Origin: Tenodera sinensis | Taxonomy: Eukaryota; Arthropoda; Insecta; Mantodea; Mantidae | Direction: 5' to 3' | DNA: 64,000 nt | Assembly (NCBI GenBank): GCA_030765045.1 | Contig: CM060967.1 | Span: 20,279,284-20,343,283, forward strand | Shown: positions 53,228 to 63,054 of the stretch, one piece after another | Layout: each line of letters starts with the position of its first letter | Numbering within the stretch: position 1 is the first letter of the stretch | Notes under the pieces: generated by a model | The model's database searches: none | What the model was told of the DNA's origin: nothing | What the model saw: the letters and a program-made list of their open reading frames with translations, nothing else | Translations under genes and position numbers: made by a program

Positions 53228-55909
53228 ATGGCCCACGTAAGGGGAGGCACAACTTTAACTCGCGCACTACTGTGGAATGCAGATGGCATCCACAGGAAGC
53301 AACACGAACTTGAAAACTACCTACGGCGTAACAAAATTGACGTCGCATTCATCTGCGAAACAAAATTAAAGCACGAGCACACTTTTAAGCTCCAGGGGTA
53401 TCAAATCTTTCGGAACGACAGAATTGGCAGACAAGGGGGAGGGACTGCTATTTTGCTTAGAAATACTATTGCTCATGCTTCTGTTACGTTGCCTGTAATG
53501 GCAGCGTTAGAGTGCACAGCACTTAAAACACGTGTAAATAGTAAAACGGTTATGCTGGTAGCACTTTATCGGCCCCCTAACTCCCCAGACTTTACACAAG
53601 ACCTCGAGCAGATCCTCGCTTTAGAGGAGCACGTTATAATTGCAGGAGATTTCAATGCCCGGCACCCCTGGTGGTTTTCACGCCTGGCAAACGCGGCGGG
53701 AAATCTCCTGGTTGAATTTATAACTGATAATGATGACATTGAGGTACATCTTCCCCCAGAACCCACTTTTTGGCATCGATCAGGGCACTTTGACGCTGAG
53801 ATTTTGGACATCGTACTAACAAAAAATGCGACACTGTTAAATAACTTTACTGTTTATCACAGCCTGGACTCCGACCATCTTCCTGTGCATTTCGACATAC
53901 AGGGTGGCATTTCAGCCAGTGCCTCTGGCCCTCAAAGTAGAGCTGAGACCGACTGGAATAAGTTCACCACTGAAATGCACGGGATGGCGCAACCCAGACT
54001 GTCATACTATAGCGAGGCAGACATAGATGTCGCCATTGAAAACTTTACTGCCTCGCTACACACAGCCAAGAGAAATGCTACCACATACACCACAAGACCA
54101 CCCGGTTTTTGCACGTACCCCGAGGTAGAGCAACTCATTGCGCGGAGACGACGCTTGACAAAACTGTGGCGATACACCCGTCAGCCTGAATATAAAGTGC
54201 TAGCAAAATGGCTACGCAACATCATTCGGCAACAAATTAAAATCAATAAAACTGAACAATGGGAAAACAAAATGCTGAGTACCACACATTCGGACTCTTC
54301 TTTGTGGAAATTACTCAAGGCTTTCAAAGTTTCCACAAGCGTCAACTCCGCAACTGAGGCGCTGCACACTCAAAGCGGCTTGCACTTCTCCGCAGAGGAG
54401 AAAGCCGAGGTCTTCGCTGACTGTCTCCAAGACAGATTCACCGAAAACCCAGTGACCAACTGTGAAATAGAACGGGAGGTCCAGACATGGGTACAAACCT
54501 GGGTGGCGCAGAAGCAAGAGCAACAACTACCCACCATAACACCGCAGGAAATTTACAAGCTCATTAGGAAATTGCCTAATGGGAAAGCTGCCGGTCCAGA
54601 CAAAGTGACTAATGAGGAACTTAAGCATCTCCCGAGAAAAGCTCTGGTGCAACTAACAAAGATATTTAACGCCTGTTTGCAGCAAGGCTATTTCCCCTCT
54701 ACTTGGAAACGAGCTAAGGTTATCATGCTCCCAAAGCAAGGGAAAAGCACCAGACAACCGCAAAACTACCGTCCCATTAGTCTTTTGTCTACTATTGGTA
54801 AACTGCTCGAAAAATGTATCCTTTCTCGGCTTCAAAAACAAGTCTCCGCAACACATGAACTCTCAAATTCACAGTTTGGCTTTAGAAAAGGACATTCCAC
54901 TGAACTTCAGCTCCTCAGACTAACTGATGACGTAACAGAGCAATTTAACAATGGGGCTTCAACGTTGGCGCTATTTCTGGACGTAGAAGCTGCATTTGAC
55001 CGGTGCTGGCACAATGGCCTTATTTATAAACTGCACCACAATTTCCCGGCTCTTCAAAATTATCTATACTTGCTGCACAATTTTCTAGAAAATCGGCAGT
55101 TTTACGTCCAAGTGGGCCGCTCCTCCTCACGGGAGCGAGTGATGCGGGCTGGCGTCCCACAAGGGGCAATAATGTCCCCTTTTCTGTATATATTGTTCAC
55201 CAATGATTTCCCAGTGGACGCCAGATGCAAGGTCGCCATGTATGCTGACGACACTGCAATATACAACCACCATAGAAATCCACGTTTCGGCCTTGCAGAA
55301 ATGCAACGTTATGTGAACAATTTCCTCTCATGGCAACATGACTGGAAAATCAAAATTAATCCCGACAAATGCCAGCTGATTCATTTTTCTAAGCGGCGTC
55401 ACACTTTGGCAACGGACCTAACGGTCGATGGTCAAATATTGCACTGCCGTCAGCAAGTTAAATACTTAGGTGTCACCTTGGACCGAACAATGTGTTGGTC
55501 CACCCACATAAAAAATAGCGCCAATAAAGGCAGACAGCGGCTAAAGCTGTGCGCCCCCATCTTCCGTAGTAAACAGTTGCGACTAAAGTCAAAACTTATA
55601 CTATATAGGTCATTTATTCTCTCGGTGGTCCTGTATGCATGTGTGGCCTGGGCTAATGCCTCCAAAACTGCCCTCAAACAACTCCAAACCCTCCAAAACC
55701 TCTCCCTCAGAAAAATCCTCTCTGCTCCACTCCTCACCACCACCCAAACTCTTCACCTCGAAACTCATATCCCGTTCATCCCGGAGGCAATAGACAAAAG
55801 AGCAATGGCGGCATGGACGCGCATTAGGAACCACGAAAATGACGTGATCGCTAACATCGGCAAAGGCGAGCCGAAGCACCGCAAACATACTAGGATAAAA
55901 ATGTTCTAG
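53228..55909 (+). CDS. Jockey ORF2: AP-like endonuclease and reverse transcriptase
   Basis: 893 codons, no internal stop. The endonuclease domain occupies about residues 10-225: LLWNADGI (N17), FICETKL (E44), YRPPNSP, AGDFNARHPWW (D141, N143), EILDIVLT and SDHLPVHF (D215, H217). All main catalytic residues are present. Reverse transcriptase, about residues 440-700: KLPNGKAAGPDKVTNEELK, NYRPISLLSTIGKLLEKCIL, QFGFRKGHST, ALFLDVEAAFDRCWH (D585), RAGVPQGAIMSPFLYILFTN and VAMYADDTAIYN (YADD 672-675), then the thumb QVKYLGVTLDRTMCW. The C-terminus (ETHIPFIPEAIDKRA...) has no RNase H and no clear CCHC. The product nicks target DNA and primes cDNA from the nick. The start codon abuts the ORF1 stop. 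Confidence 0.95.
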   Translation: MAHVRGGTTLTRALLWNADGIHRKQHELENYLRRNKIDVAFICETKLKHEHTFKLQGYQIFRNDRIGRQGGGTAILLRNTIAHASVTLPVMAALECTALKTRVNSKTVMLVALYRPPNSPDFTQDLEQILALEEHVIIAGDFNARHPWWFSRLANAAGNLLVEFITDNDDIEVHLPPEPTFWHRSGHFDAEILDIVLTKNATLLNNFTVYHSLDSDHLPVHFDIQGGISASASGPQSRAETDWNKFTTEMHGMAQPRLSYYSEADIDVAIENFTASLHTAKRNATTYTTRPPGFCTYPEVEQLIARRRRLTKLWRYTRQPEYKVLAKWLRNIIRQQIKINKTEQWENKMLSTTHSDSSLWKLLKAFKVSTSVNSATEALHTQSGLHFSAEEKAEVFADCLQDRFTENPVTNCEIEREVQTWVQTWVAQKQEQQLPTITPQEIYKLIRKLPNGKAAGPDKVTNEELKHLPRKALVQLTKIFNACLQQGYFPSTWKRAKVIMLPKQGKSTRQPQNYRPISLLSTIGKLLEKCILSRLQKQVSATHELSNSQFGFRKGHSTELQLLRLTDDVTEQFNNGASTLALFLDVEAAFDRCWHNGLIYKLHHNFPALQNYLYLLHNFLENRQFYVQVGRSSSRERVMRAGVPQGAIMSPFLYILFTNDFPVDARCKVAMYADDTAIYNHHRNPRFGLAEMQRYVNNFLSWQHDWKIKINPDKCQLIHFSKRRHTLATDLTVDGQILHCRQQVKYLGVTLDRTMCWSTHIKNSANKGRQRLKLCAPIFRSKQLRLKSKLILYRSFILSVVLYACVAWANASKTALKQLQTLQNLSLRKILSAPLLTTTQTLHLETHIPFIPEAIDKRAMAAWTRIRNHENDVIANIGKGEPKHRKHTRIKMF

Positions 55910-56390
55910 AAGCGGCTCGGCTCGCCGACTAATGCGCGTCCACGCAACCTCGTCCCTAAGCCACATACATGTTCCGGCAGAGGCCCTCGCCTCGGAAAAT
56001 ATTCAGGAGCTGCCACCGCGGGACAGTGTATATAGTGTCAAAACTGTAAATAGTGTAGTGCGCTGGGACGCATATTTCTGGTGTGCCCAGTGAAGATGTG
56101 TGTGTATGTGTGTACGAGTGTGTGTGTGGGTGAATGCGTGCGTGTATGTGTCTGTATATAATTTGTAAATATGTACATATGTAGATATAACCCAAAGACG
56201 AAACAGACAAAAGACAAAAGAAAACTATTCTCGGTGACCTACAGATGGTCACCGTATGGGTTTTTGTATATAGCGAAAACTGTAAATATGAACAAAGTCA
56301 ACTGTAAATCAATGTAAATATAGCCTGTAAGCCGGGCCCACTGTACCGGCACCAGGCCAATACTTTTAAAATAAACTAAACTAAACTAAA
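55910..56390 (+). other. Jockey 3' UTR and (TAAAC)n tail
   Basis: Contains a (TG)n-rich stretch (56,095-56,150), a GGTGACC/GGTCACC inverted pair (56,233-56,252; gtgacctacagatggtcac) able to form a small hairpin, and gccgggcccactgtaccggc near the end, before the four-fold TAAAC tail. The last ~230 bp are conserved in the truncated copy at 49826. Confidence 0.85.
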
Positions 56391-56560
56391 CTTATTCTTA
56401 CAGCAATTGCACGATATAACGCCAGAGGATATATCACAAACAGATCGGCAGTGTTTTTTAAAAATATAGGAAAGGCAGAAAATGATCAGTGGTAAAAAGA
56501 CGGAGTAGTTGAAAACATTGTTTACGCTTTATAAACTAAATATACTGAATGATCTGAAAA
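56391..56560 (+). pseudogene. Tc1-like transposase C-terminus, continuation after the jockey
   Basis: Resumes the frame broken at 50830: LFLQQLHDITPEDISQTDRQ, then NIGKAENDQW, (stop), KDGVVENIVYAL. This corresponds to the C-terminal tail of the transposase family described at 50385. Confidence 0.65.
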
Positions 56561-57075
56561 TAACATTTAAATTGTGCTATTTTGAGCGATTTCTGTGCTT
56601 TAATCTGGCGTGAATACACATTCCAAGGTTGGCAACATTATCGTAAACACTATTCGAAGCAAAACTGCTGCTCGCAATATCATTGTTTATCAGGAATTGT
56701 TTACTGATGTAGTGGCTGGTTGCATTCCTGCCAGGGATCCTCAGCTGGTGAAAACACTGTAGGAACCAGGGTTTAGAAGAATGGTTTGTACAAGAGTAGA
56801 GAAAGTCGTGTGAATGCAGCACATCAGTTTTTTAAGCAAAGCTTGTACTTTGTGTTGTATTTTTCTCCATTTTTTGCTTTTGAGCTACCTTTTTTACAAC
56901 ATAATCAAGCTGTATTATTTTACTGTTCCATTTCCTCATGGTAGCAACGGTCTTGTCATCAGTTATGGGGCACGTTGTTCACTGTATATTGTATAGCAGC
57001 TTCTGAGGGTGAGCTCGCTGCCTACATAACCAACTTCAGTCCGTGAGTGTATGTGTTCGGATCACAAGCTATATA
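56561..57075. other. Unassigned DNA with a repeat U end fragment
   Basis: Only the fragment at 56765-56835 is recognised. Confidence 0.4.
56765..56835 (+). repeat. Repeat family U, short end fragment (copy 5)
   Basis: gaatggtttgtacaagagtagagaaagtc with gtgtgaatgcagcacatcag matches the terminal ~70 bp of repeat U. Confidence 0.65.
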
Positions 57076-58588
57076 GCGTTCCACTCTTAGAAGACAGTAT
57101 GGAGCTAAATGGGACATCTCTGTCTCTATCTAGCGCATACAAGTTGCCTTTAGCCGCGTCCTTTTCTACCCTCGCACTGTTGCCAGATTACTAATAGCAT
57201 GGTATAAATATTCATTTGTTATAAATTTCAGATTTGAACACATTATCCTATGCAGAATTCTTTTCTCTATCAGGTTATATCCTTTTCAGAATCATTATAC
57301 ATTTCTATAGGCCCAAATTTCTTCAGAAAACGTTTTTTTCAATAGAAGTCCGATATTTGCTGTTTCTATACTCATCACGCACTAACTAACAAACTAACTG
57401 CTAGAATGCATCTATATTTTTTTTTCTTAGGTAGAGTAAACTGTAGTGCTACTACCTGCCTACTTTGAATTCTCTATGTTTACCCAGTTAAGTGTTATAA
57501 TTTTTTAAATTAAATGTTTTCGGAAAATTTTATATCTGTGCACTGCAAAAGTTACGCAGTGTGAAACTTTTTTGTTATTGAGTTTACATCAGGGAACCAG
57601 CGAGAACAAATGTTGAGGAAGGTTGGAGAAAGTTTTTAAAATAAACCAAAAGGCAATAACCTCTTTCTTTTATCCAGTAAGGCAAACAAAAGGTATTCAT
57701 CTATTCAGCGTATTCTCGCGCCAGGCCTGACAGAGAAGATAGTATAAGGAGCAGCACTAGCATTAGTTCGAAAGAAGCCGTGTGTGTAACTGTGAGCTGT
57801 TATTGCGTTATTTGTTTAATATTTTTGTAAATATTTGTAGTTATGGAGGGGAGAAGCTAGGAAGAGACGAAATAATGGTAAATTAAGAAGTAAGGAACGC
57901 CAAATAATAATTATGAATGTGTTAGATTATTTTTGAAGTAAAATGCGTGTAAGGCAGTAAAAGAAACAGCTAAGGCTATCGGGTGTTCAGAAGCAGTGGT
58001 GTGTATGATTAAAAAGGAACTAATGAAAGGACCTCTAAGAACGCCATCGAAAAAGAAAGCAAAAAGGGCGGGACTACACAAAACGATAGGTTAACGCAAT
58101 ATGATTGAATAGTGCAAGGTGGAGTGCGGCGAATTGTTCATTCTTTACTGTTTGCAAATATTCAACCCACGCTGAATATAATTTTGTCACGGGTCAACAG
58201 TGATGAGACCCTACCAAATTTCTCAAGGGCCACTCTTAGTCGGTTCTTACATGATTTGGGGTTCGAATATGAAAGAAGGGGTAACAAGTGCATATTAATA
58301 GAAAGAGACAATGTCGATATCATCAGATATCTAAAAGACGTAAAAAGGTTTAGGGACCAGGGGAAATCAATTGTTTATACAGACGAGTCATTTGTAAATT
58401 TAGGTCATACAGTAACAAAGGCGTGGAGGGATACCAAAGTTAAAAGTGCCCATCTCGTCAAGCAGCAATTGAAGGACTAAGTACAGGACTCGGCCACCTC
58501 GAGTCGCTCGCGGAGAAAGATTCGCAACTAGTACATGTTGCAACACTGCGCTCCATTTAACGTGTACTGTCTTCTAAGGGTGGAACGC
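57076..58588 (+). mobile_element. Tc1/mariner-like element with 24-bp TIRs, internally deleted
   Basis: GCGTTCCACTCTTAGAAGAC + AGTA (57076-57099) is inverted at 58565-58588 with one mismatch, and weaker similarity continues inward (taaatgg, cactgttgc). TA lies just outside the left end; the right flank reads GT, so the target duplication is imperfect. At 1,513 bp it is Tc1-like in size. It carries the N-terminal half of a transposase. Confidence 0.8.
57915..58480 (+). pseudogene. Tc1-like transposase, HTH and first catalytic block
   Basis: 57,955-58,075 reads KAVKETAKAIGCSEAVVCMI and RTPSKKKAKR (helix-turn-helix region). After a stop, the frame 58112-58480 gives NFSRATLSRFLHDLGFEYER, ILIERDNVDIIRYLKDVKRF and SIVYTDESFVNLGHTVTKAW, the last with the first Asp of the DDE triad (YTDES). 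The protein ends 25 residues later (VKQQLKD stop), so the second and third catalytic acids are missing. Confidence 0.75.
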
Positions 58589-60186
58589 GTTTTAGTATCT
58601 ACACTCTTATAGTGAACAGTTTGTTTCGCCAAAGTTTAGCTGTGAAGTGCCAAAAGTGAAGGAAAGTAGACAAAGTTCTTTGCGAAAGTTAGTGACTGAA
58701 TTTGGTGACAATGTGCTTTCTACAGGTAGAACTGCGCAGTTTGCAAATTGTGTGAAATTAAAATAAGTGCAGCAATATATCGGGCGCGAAAAAACACATA
58801 AAGTTAGGGTTTAAGGTAGAAAATAAAACTATGTCGCAAAAATACAGAAACCAAAATTTACATTCGTGCAAAATTCTGCTAATAGAAAGTTTTATAAATG
58901 ACACTATTATAATACCGATTTTTAAAAGTTAAATATGTGTGTATTGAATTGAAGCCAAATCTGCTAAATTAAACGGAACTAAGACCTAGTCCCAGTGAAA
59001 TTAAAAATGCACATACAAAAGAAATAAAACCTGATACAAAAATAGGCAAAAATAAACTATTAGTGGAAAGTGTTACGTATATAAGTGGTGCAAAGTGCAG
59101 TATTCTGGAGAAGTTCTATTATTTGTGTGTAGTTTGTGCGAGAACGCCATAAAGAACAGTTTGACGTCATCAGGTAAACTATTATTAACATTCACAACAA
59201 ACACAAGAACTAAACCGACCCTGGGACTTAAATTTGAATTTTCTATATACTTATAGGTATAAAAGCAATACTTTGCACACTTGAGGGTGTTTGTTATAAA
59301 CTACCACGCAAAACTCCAGCACAATCTGTTTTATAGTTTTGAGGGAATTAATTATTCAATAACACTCAAAATACTCCATGCGAATCAGAAACGACGACGA
59401 CGACGCTACCTGGCAGGCTGAGATCAGCCCGAGGTGTGTCGTACGTGTACCTGCCCTTTTAGGGCTTAACCACTTTATGACGGGATGTAGGGTTTTGCAG
59501 GGTGGCGGGTGAAGTTTGAGGTAGTAGGTTATAAGGAGGCAGCAAGTTTTTGCTCCTCAGCGGCTGCTTAATCAGTGTGCAACTTCCGTTGGGCACTGCT
59601 GGTGTAAAGGTCCAAATATGGAGGTTCATTTAATTCTGAATTTAGAATCCAAGCTTATCTTGGAGGACTGTGATGTATTCAGCTTTCGCTGTTGAAGGGA
59701 TGTCTCCTTCGTTACCGGGGATGCCCGCAAGCCATGCGGGGAACCCGGTGACCCACACGCGTGCGTTCAGCGGGGTTGTAGTCCCCAAGAGACCTAATCA
59801 GGGCACTCCTATGTTGAGGAATTTGGTCGTAAAATTTGGTTGCCCGGCGCCTAATTTCGTCCTCCACATACGGAAGAGACGAGAAAAGTATAACAACAGT
59901 TTTATTGTGTTATAAACTCCAACTGCCCAACAAACCTCACCAATCTCTGGCATGAACAAAAAATAACTACTTTGAAAGTAGGTAATTAATTTATTTGCTT
60001 AGAGGGACATTTAAAATGTTTCTTTTAAACTTTTTTGTTTTTATTTTTTAAACTAAGCAATTTTTCAGATTTTGAAACCAAAGACTTAAGTTGAAGTCAC
60101 ATAAATGGAACACGTGCTGGAAGAATTCCAGGAGAATAGCACAAAATTTAATGCACATGGAGTAGAGAAAAAAACTAAACTAAAGC
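58589..60186. other. Unassigned DNA, GC-rich patch at 59,390-59,860
   Basis: The patch begins with (GAC)n, then gctacctggcaggctgagat, and carries an unrecognised frame (59670-59915, SLPGMPASHAGNPVTHTRAF). It could be the 5' end of a LINE, but no diagnostic domain is visible. Confidence 0.3.
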
Positions 60187-60507
60187 TCCAGCGCAACAGC
60201 CCATGAAGGGCCAAGGCTTGCCGCCCGGTCGCTGCCTCCCCCACCTCTGCCCACTACAGGCGTCATGAGTGGGGTGCAGTACTGGGGGGTGGGACGTGGT
60301 CAGCGTCTCGAGCCCTCCCTGCCAGTTATGCGGCTTTTACGACTTGAGGTCGCTACTTCTTCGCAACCTCCGGCACCTCACCAGGCTGAGTGCACCCCAT
60401 GCCAGATCTCGCAGCGGGGGGTACCCACACTGGTACCGGAAAAGTAACCCGGGTCCTCCGTGCCAGAGGCAGGCGCGCTACCACTGCGCTACGGTGGCGG
60501 TCACATG
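60187..60507 (-). repeat. tRNA-derived SINE (family C)
   Basis: On the minus strand GTAGCGCAGTGGTAGCGCGC (A box) and a damaged B box (GGGTTACTTTTCC) head the copy. The GC-rich body (cccacctctgcccactacag on +) is shared with 30742-31056. Confidence 0.8.
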
Positions 60508-60523
60508 AACCAGATAGATTATT

Positions 60524-61218
60524 AAAAATCTGATGTGTTGCACTCACATTACTTTCTCCACTCTTGTACTAACTATTCCTACAAACTCCTATTCCTTTGT
60601 ACAAATTATCTTATGCTTATTTCCTTGTAGGTACAAGGGGAATATGGGAATACAGTAAGCTTTGAGCGATAGTCAAATCTTTTGAAGCTTTGAGATCCCG
60701 TTCTCTTTGCACGCTTAGCATATAAAAAAATGAACAACGGTGTTCCATGTCACGAAAGTTTCACACACATAACAAGGAATATCTCCGAAATGGTTCACTT
60801 TACAAGAAAATTTATTTGGACATAAACTGTGTGTTTTAGCAAGATCTACACTTTTTGTACAGTATGATTTGGTCTATCTCTAACGGTTTACCAGTTATGC
60901 AAAAGTCGTCCAGAGTAAATACGACTACATAGGCTATAGCCAGAAAATTCAAGATATACATTTCATTTGTCATCAAAATATCTCAAATGTGTGGCATTTT
61001 AATCAAAATCGTTAGAGCCATGTTCAAGAAAATCAAAATTTTCCTGTAAAGGGTAGTTTAGGCTGGGGCTATTTTGTTCAGTCTTCGTGTCGCATCCTTG
61101 AAAGACATTAACCTTAAATAGCAACTTTGGTTTCTAAGTGACTTTTCGTTTTTGAGTTATGCTGTCCACAGACACACAGACTGACACACACACACAGGCG
61201 CGCGCGGACCTTTTTCTA

Positions 61219-61253
<35 letters not shown>

Positions 61254-61346
61254 ATTCAGGGGGTCTTAAAACATTTCCGGTGAAATCTGGACATCGAATT
61301 TTTGGGTGGAATACAATACTTCCCCTACTTACCCGTAAAGAAAGTG
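60524..61346 (-). repeat. Repeat family U, copy 3
   Basis: Begins aaaaatctgatgtgttgcac and ends acccgtaaagaaagt; interior landmarks ggaatatctccgaaatggtt and tttgagttatgctgtccaca match copies 1 and 2. A 31-nt poly(T) lies at 61222-61252. Confidence 0.82.
61222..61252. repeat. Poly(T) tract, 31 nt
   Basis: Uninterrupted T run in repeat U copy 3. Confidence 0.9.
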
Positions 61347-61477
61347 AAAATATAAAGTCGAGAAAAACCAATTTTGCTACATACATGAATCATGAGTCAG
61401 ATTACCTGTTTGGCCAAATACTGCCCTGCTGCATATGTCACACCTTCCCTCTTTTGTCTGATAGTCTCTCTCCTCAG

Positions 61478-61566
61478 ATCCATGGGGCTCTAATGACCTA
61501 GCTGTCGACGGGCCCTTAAACCCTAATCACTCACTCACTCACTCACTCACTCACTCACTCACTCAG
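61478..61566 (+). repeat. Retroposon 3' tail with (CACT)n microsatellite
   Basis: ctctaatgacctagctgtcg acgggcccttaaacc precedes about nine CACT repeats. The same words occur inverted inside the LTR fragment at 62240-62275 (cctgtcgacagctaggtcat), so this is a dispersed element end, probably a LINE or SINE tail. Confidence 0.6.
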
Positions 61567-62044
61567 ATCCATAGCTTATCCACTTCTTTCCGCTGAATGT
61601 GGTTGTTTTTGAGCGCCTTTTGGCCCATACTTCCGCTCAAATATTACCGAAAATGTAAGCAGAAAAGGGACCTTTAAATGTAGTGCACATGGCGTTTAAA
61701 ACCTGCGCTAGATTTAAAAATGGCGGAATCTAACAATTTCACTGCCAACCGATGATTAAAGGTTTGGGAAACATTTGTATGTATAAACCTAAAAATCGCC
61801 AATTTGATAATTTTTCGATCATTTTCAGCCCAGGGTCCCTTAAAACCATGTTCTAAAATAGACAGCAGCACAAATGAGGATCATAAAATCATTCTTCATA
61901 TGTAACTCAAATGGGTTCCCTGAAAATAGAAATACTCCCCGTTCAAACTATAAATATCAAGCTAATAAATTGAATGTAATTTTAAATGATGATGGTTCAC
62001 AATGAGCGAAAGATACGTCGCGTTGAAGTGCAGAAATTTTAAAG
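61567..62044. other. Unassigned DNA
   Basis: No gene or repeat recognised. Confidence 0.35.
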
Positions 62045-62425
62045 AGGTTGAGTGATTGTATCGTCACAACTTAGTGCATGAGAGACAGAGAAAGTGAAGA
62101 AAGACTGAGTCAAGGTTATGAAAAGAAAAGTTATGAGTTGTAAAATTACGAAAGACTGGACTACGTATTTGTGCAAATGTTTTAGAAGAAAACAAAGTGA
62201 GAAAATAAACCGAGTCAAAGTTACGAGAAGAGTGTGTTGGATTTAAGGGCCTGTCGACAGCTAGGTCATTAGGGCCGGTTACGAGAAGAAAATAGTTATG
62301 AGCTGTAATATCACGATAGACTGTGTTCACGTCAGTAAATTAGAACTGTGTATTTGTTGGAAAGTTTTAAAAGAAAATAAAGAGAGAAAAAAATAATTGG
62401 ACTGGTCTTTTGTCGCTTTTGTCAC
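62045..62425 (+). mobile_element. LTR fragment, same family as 45054
   Basis: gtgattgtatcgtcacaact, catgagagacagagaaagtg, aataaagagag and ggactggtcttttgtcgctt match the R/U5-like part of the LTRs at 42535 and 45054. The 5' (TGTGACGC) end is missing. A ~45-bp foreign piece (62235-62278) and a partial internal duplication (gttacgagaagaaaa) are included. Confidence 0.6.
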
Positions 62426-63054
62426 ATTATTATTGCGAAAATTTCGATGTAGTGAAATCGGTAGTTGACAGCTTTCACAGAGAAAGTGCTGAGTAGGTAG
62501 GATAAGGGAAGTCTGGAACAGACCCAAATGCGCAAGATGGCCGCCATGCGTAATCTAAGGATTACTAGGTGAGATGGTACTAGAAGCAGGCGTTGTAGAT
62601 GTTCTACTGATAATGGGATCAATTTCTAAGACAAATAGCAGGGACACACACGTGTTTATGTACGTTTGTAATAGATGAGTATTTTGTTCGCTATATCTAA
62701 TGTATACATCCTAACGCAAGAGCTTTCTAATTTGATCCAATATATTACCCTCAACATAATGACACCTCGCCCTCCCTCCCCTCATCGCTGCGCTAACCTA
62801 ACTTAGCCCAGCTCCTACTCTTTTACACTGTCTTTCATAATTTAACATAACCTAAGCCTCATACTTCTACTCGTATAACCTAACCTAATCTAACCTGGCA
62901 TAGCCTAACCTAAGGTAGATCCTCTTATTATTATTTATTCTATTCTACTAACATGATACGTTCCTAGACATTCATTCTGTCCTCTTATCATCTATCCTAT
63001 TCCCTCCTCTGCTTATCTATTCTATCCTGTCATACGCTGTCCTGATCTCCCTCT
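62426..63054. other. Unassigned DNA with TAACC-rich stretch
   Basis: 62,800-62,920 holds repeated (C)CTAACCTAA words. No gene was recognised. Confidence 0.4.

Larger units (their letters stand above)
50831..56390 (+). mobile_element. Full-length jockey-clade LINE with intact ORFs and 10-bp TSD
   Basis: The 5,560-bp element is bounded by CTTATTCTTA at 50821-50830 and 56391-56400. It has a 645-bp 5' UTR, ORF1 (51476-53227), ORF2 (53228-55909), a ~480-bp 3' UTR and a (TAAAC)n tail. The pair gag-like ORF1 with three zinc knuckles plus ORF2 with endonuclease and RT but no RNase H is typical of the jockey clade. Both ORFs are open, so the copy is young and possibly retrotransposition-competent in principle. 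A 3' UTR twin lies at 49826-50049. Confidence 0.95.

Noticed and set aside
61529..61566. CRISPR-like or functional repeat
   Set aside because: Simple (CACT)n microsatellite at the tail of a dispersed element; no spacers.
62800..62920. Telomeric repeat (CCTAA)n
   Set aside because: CTAACCTAA words are scattered and interrupted, a common low-complexity pattern in insect DNA, not a true array.
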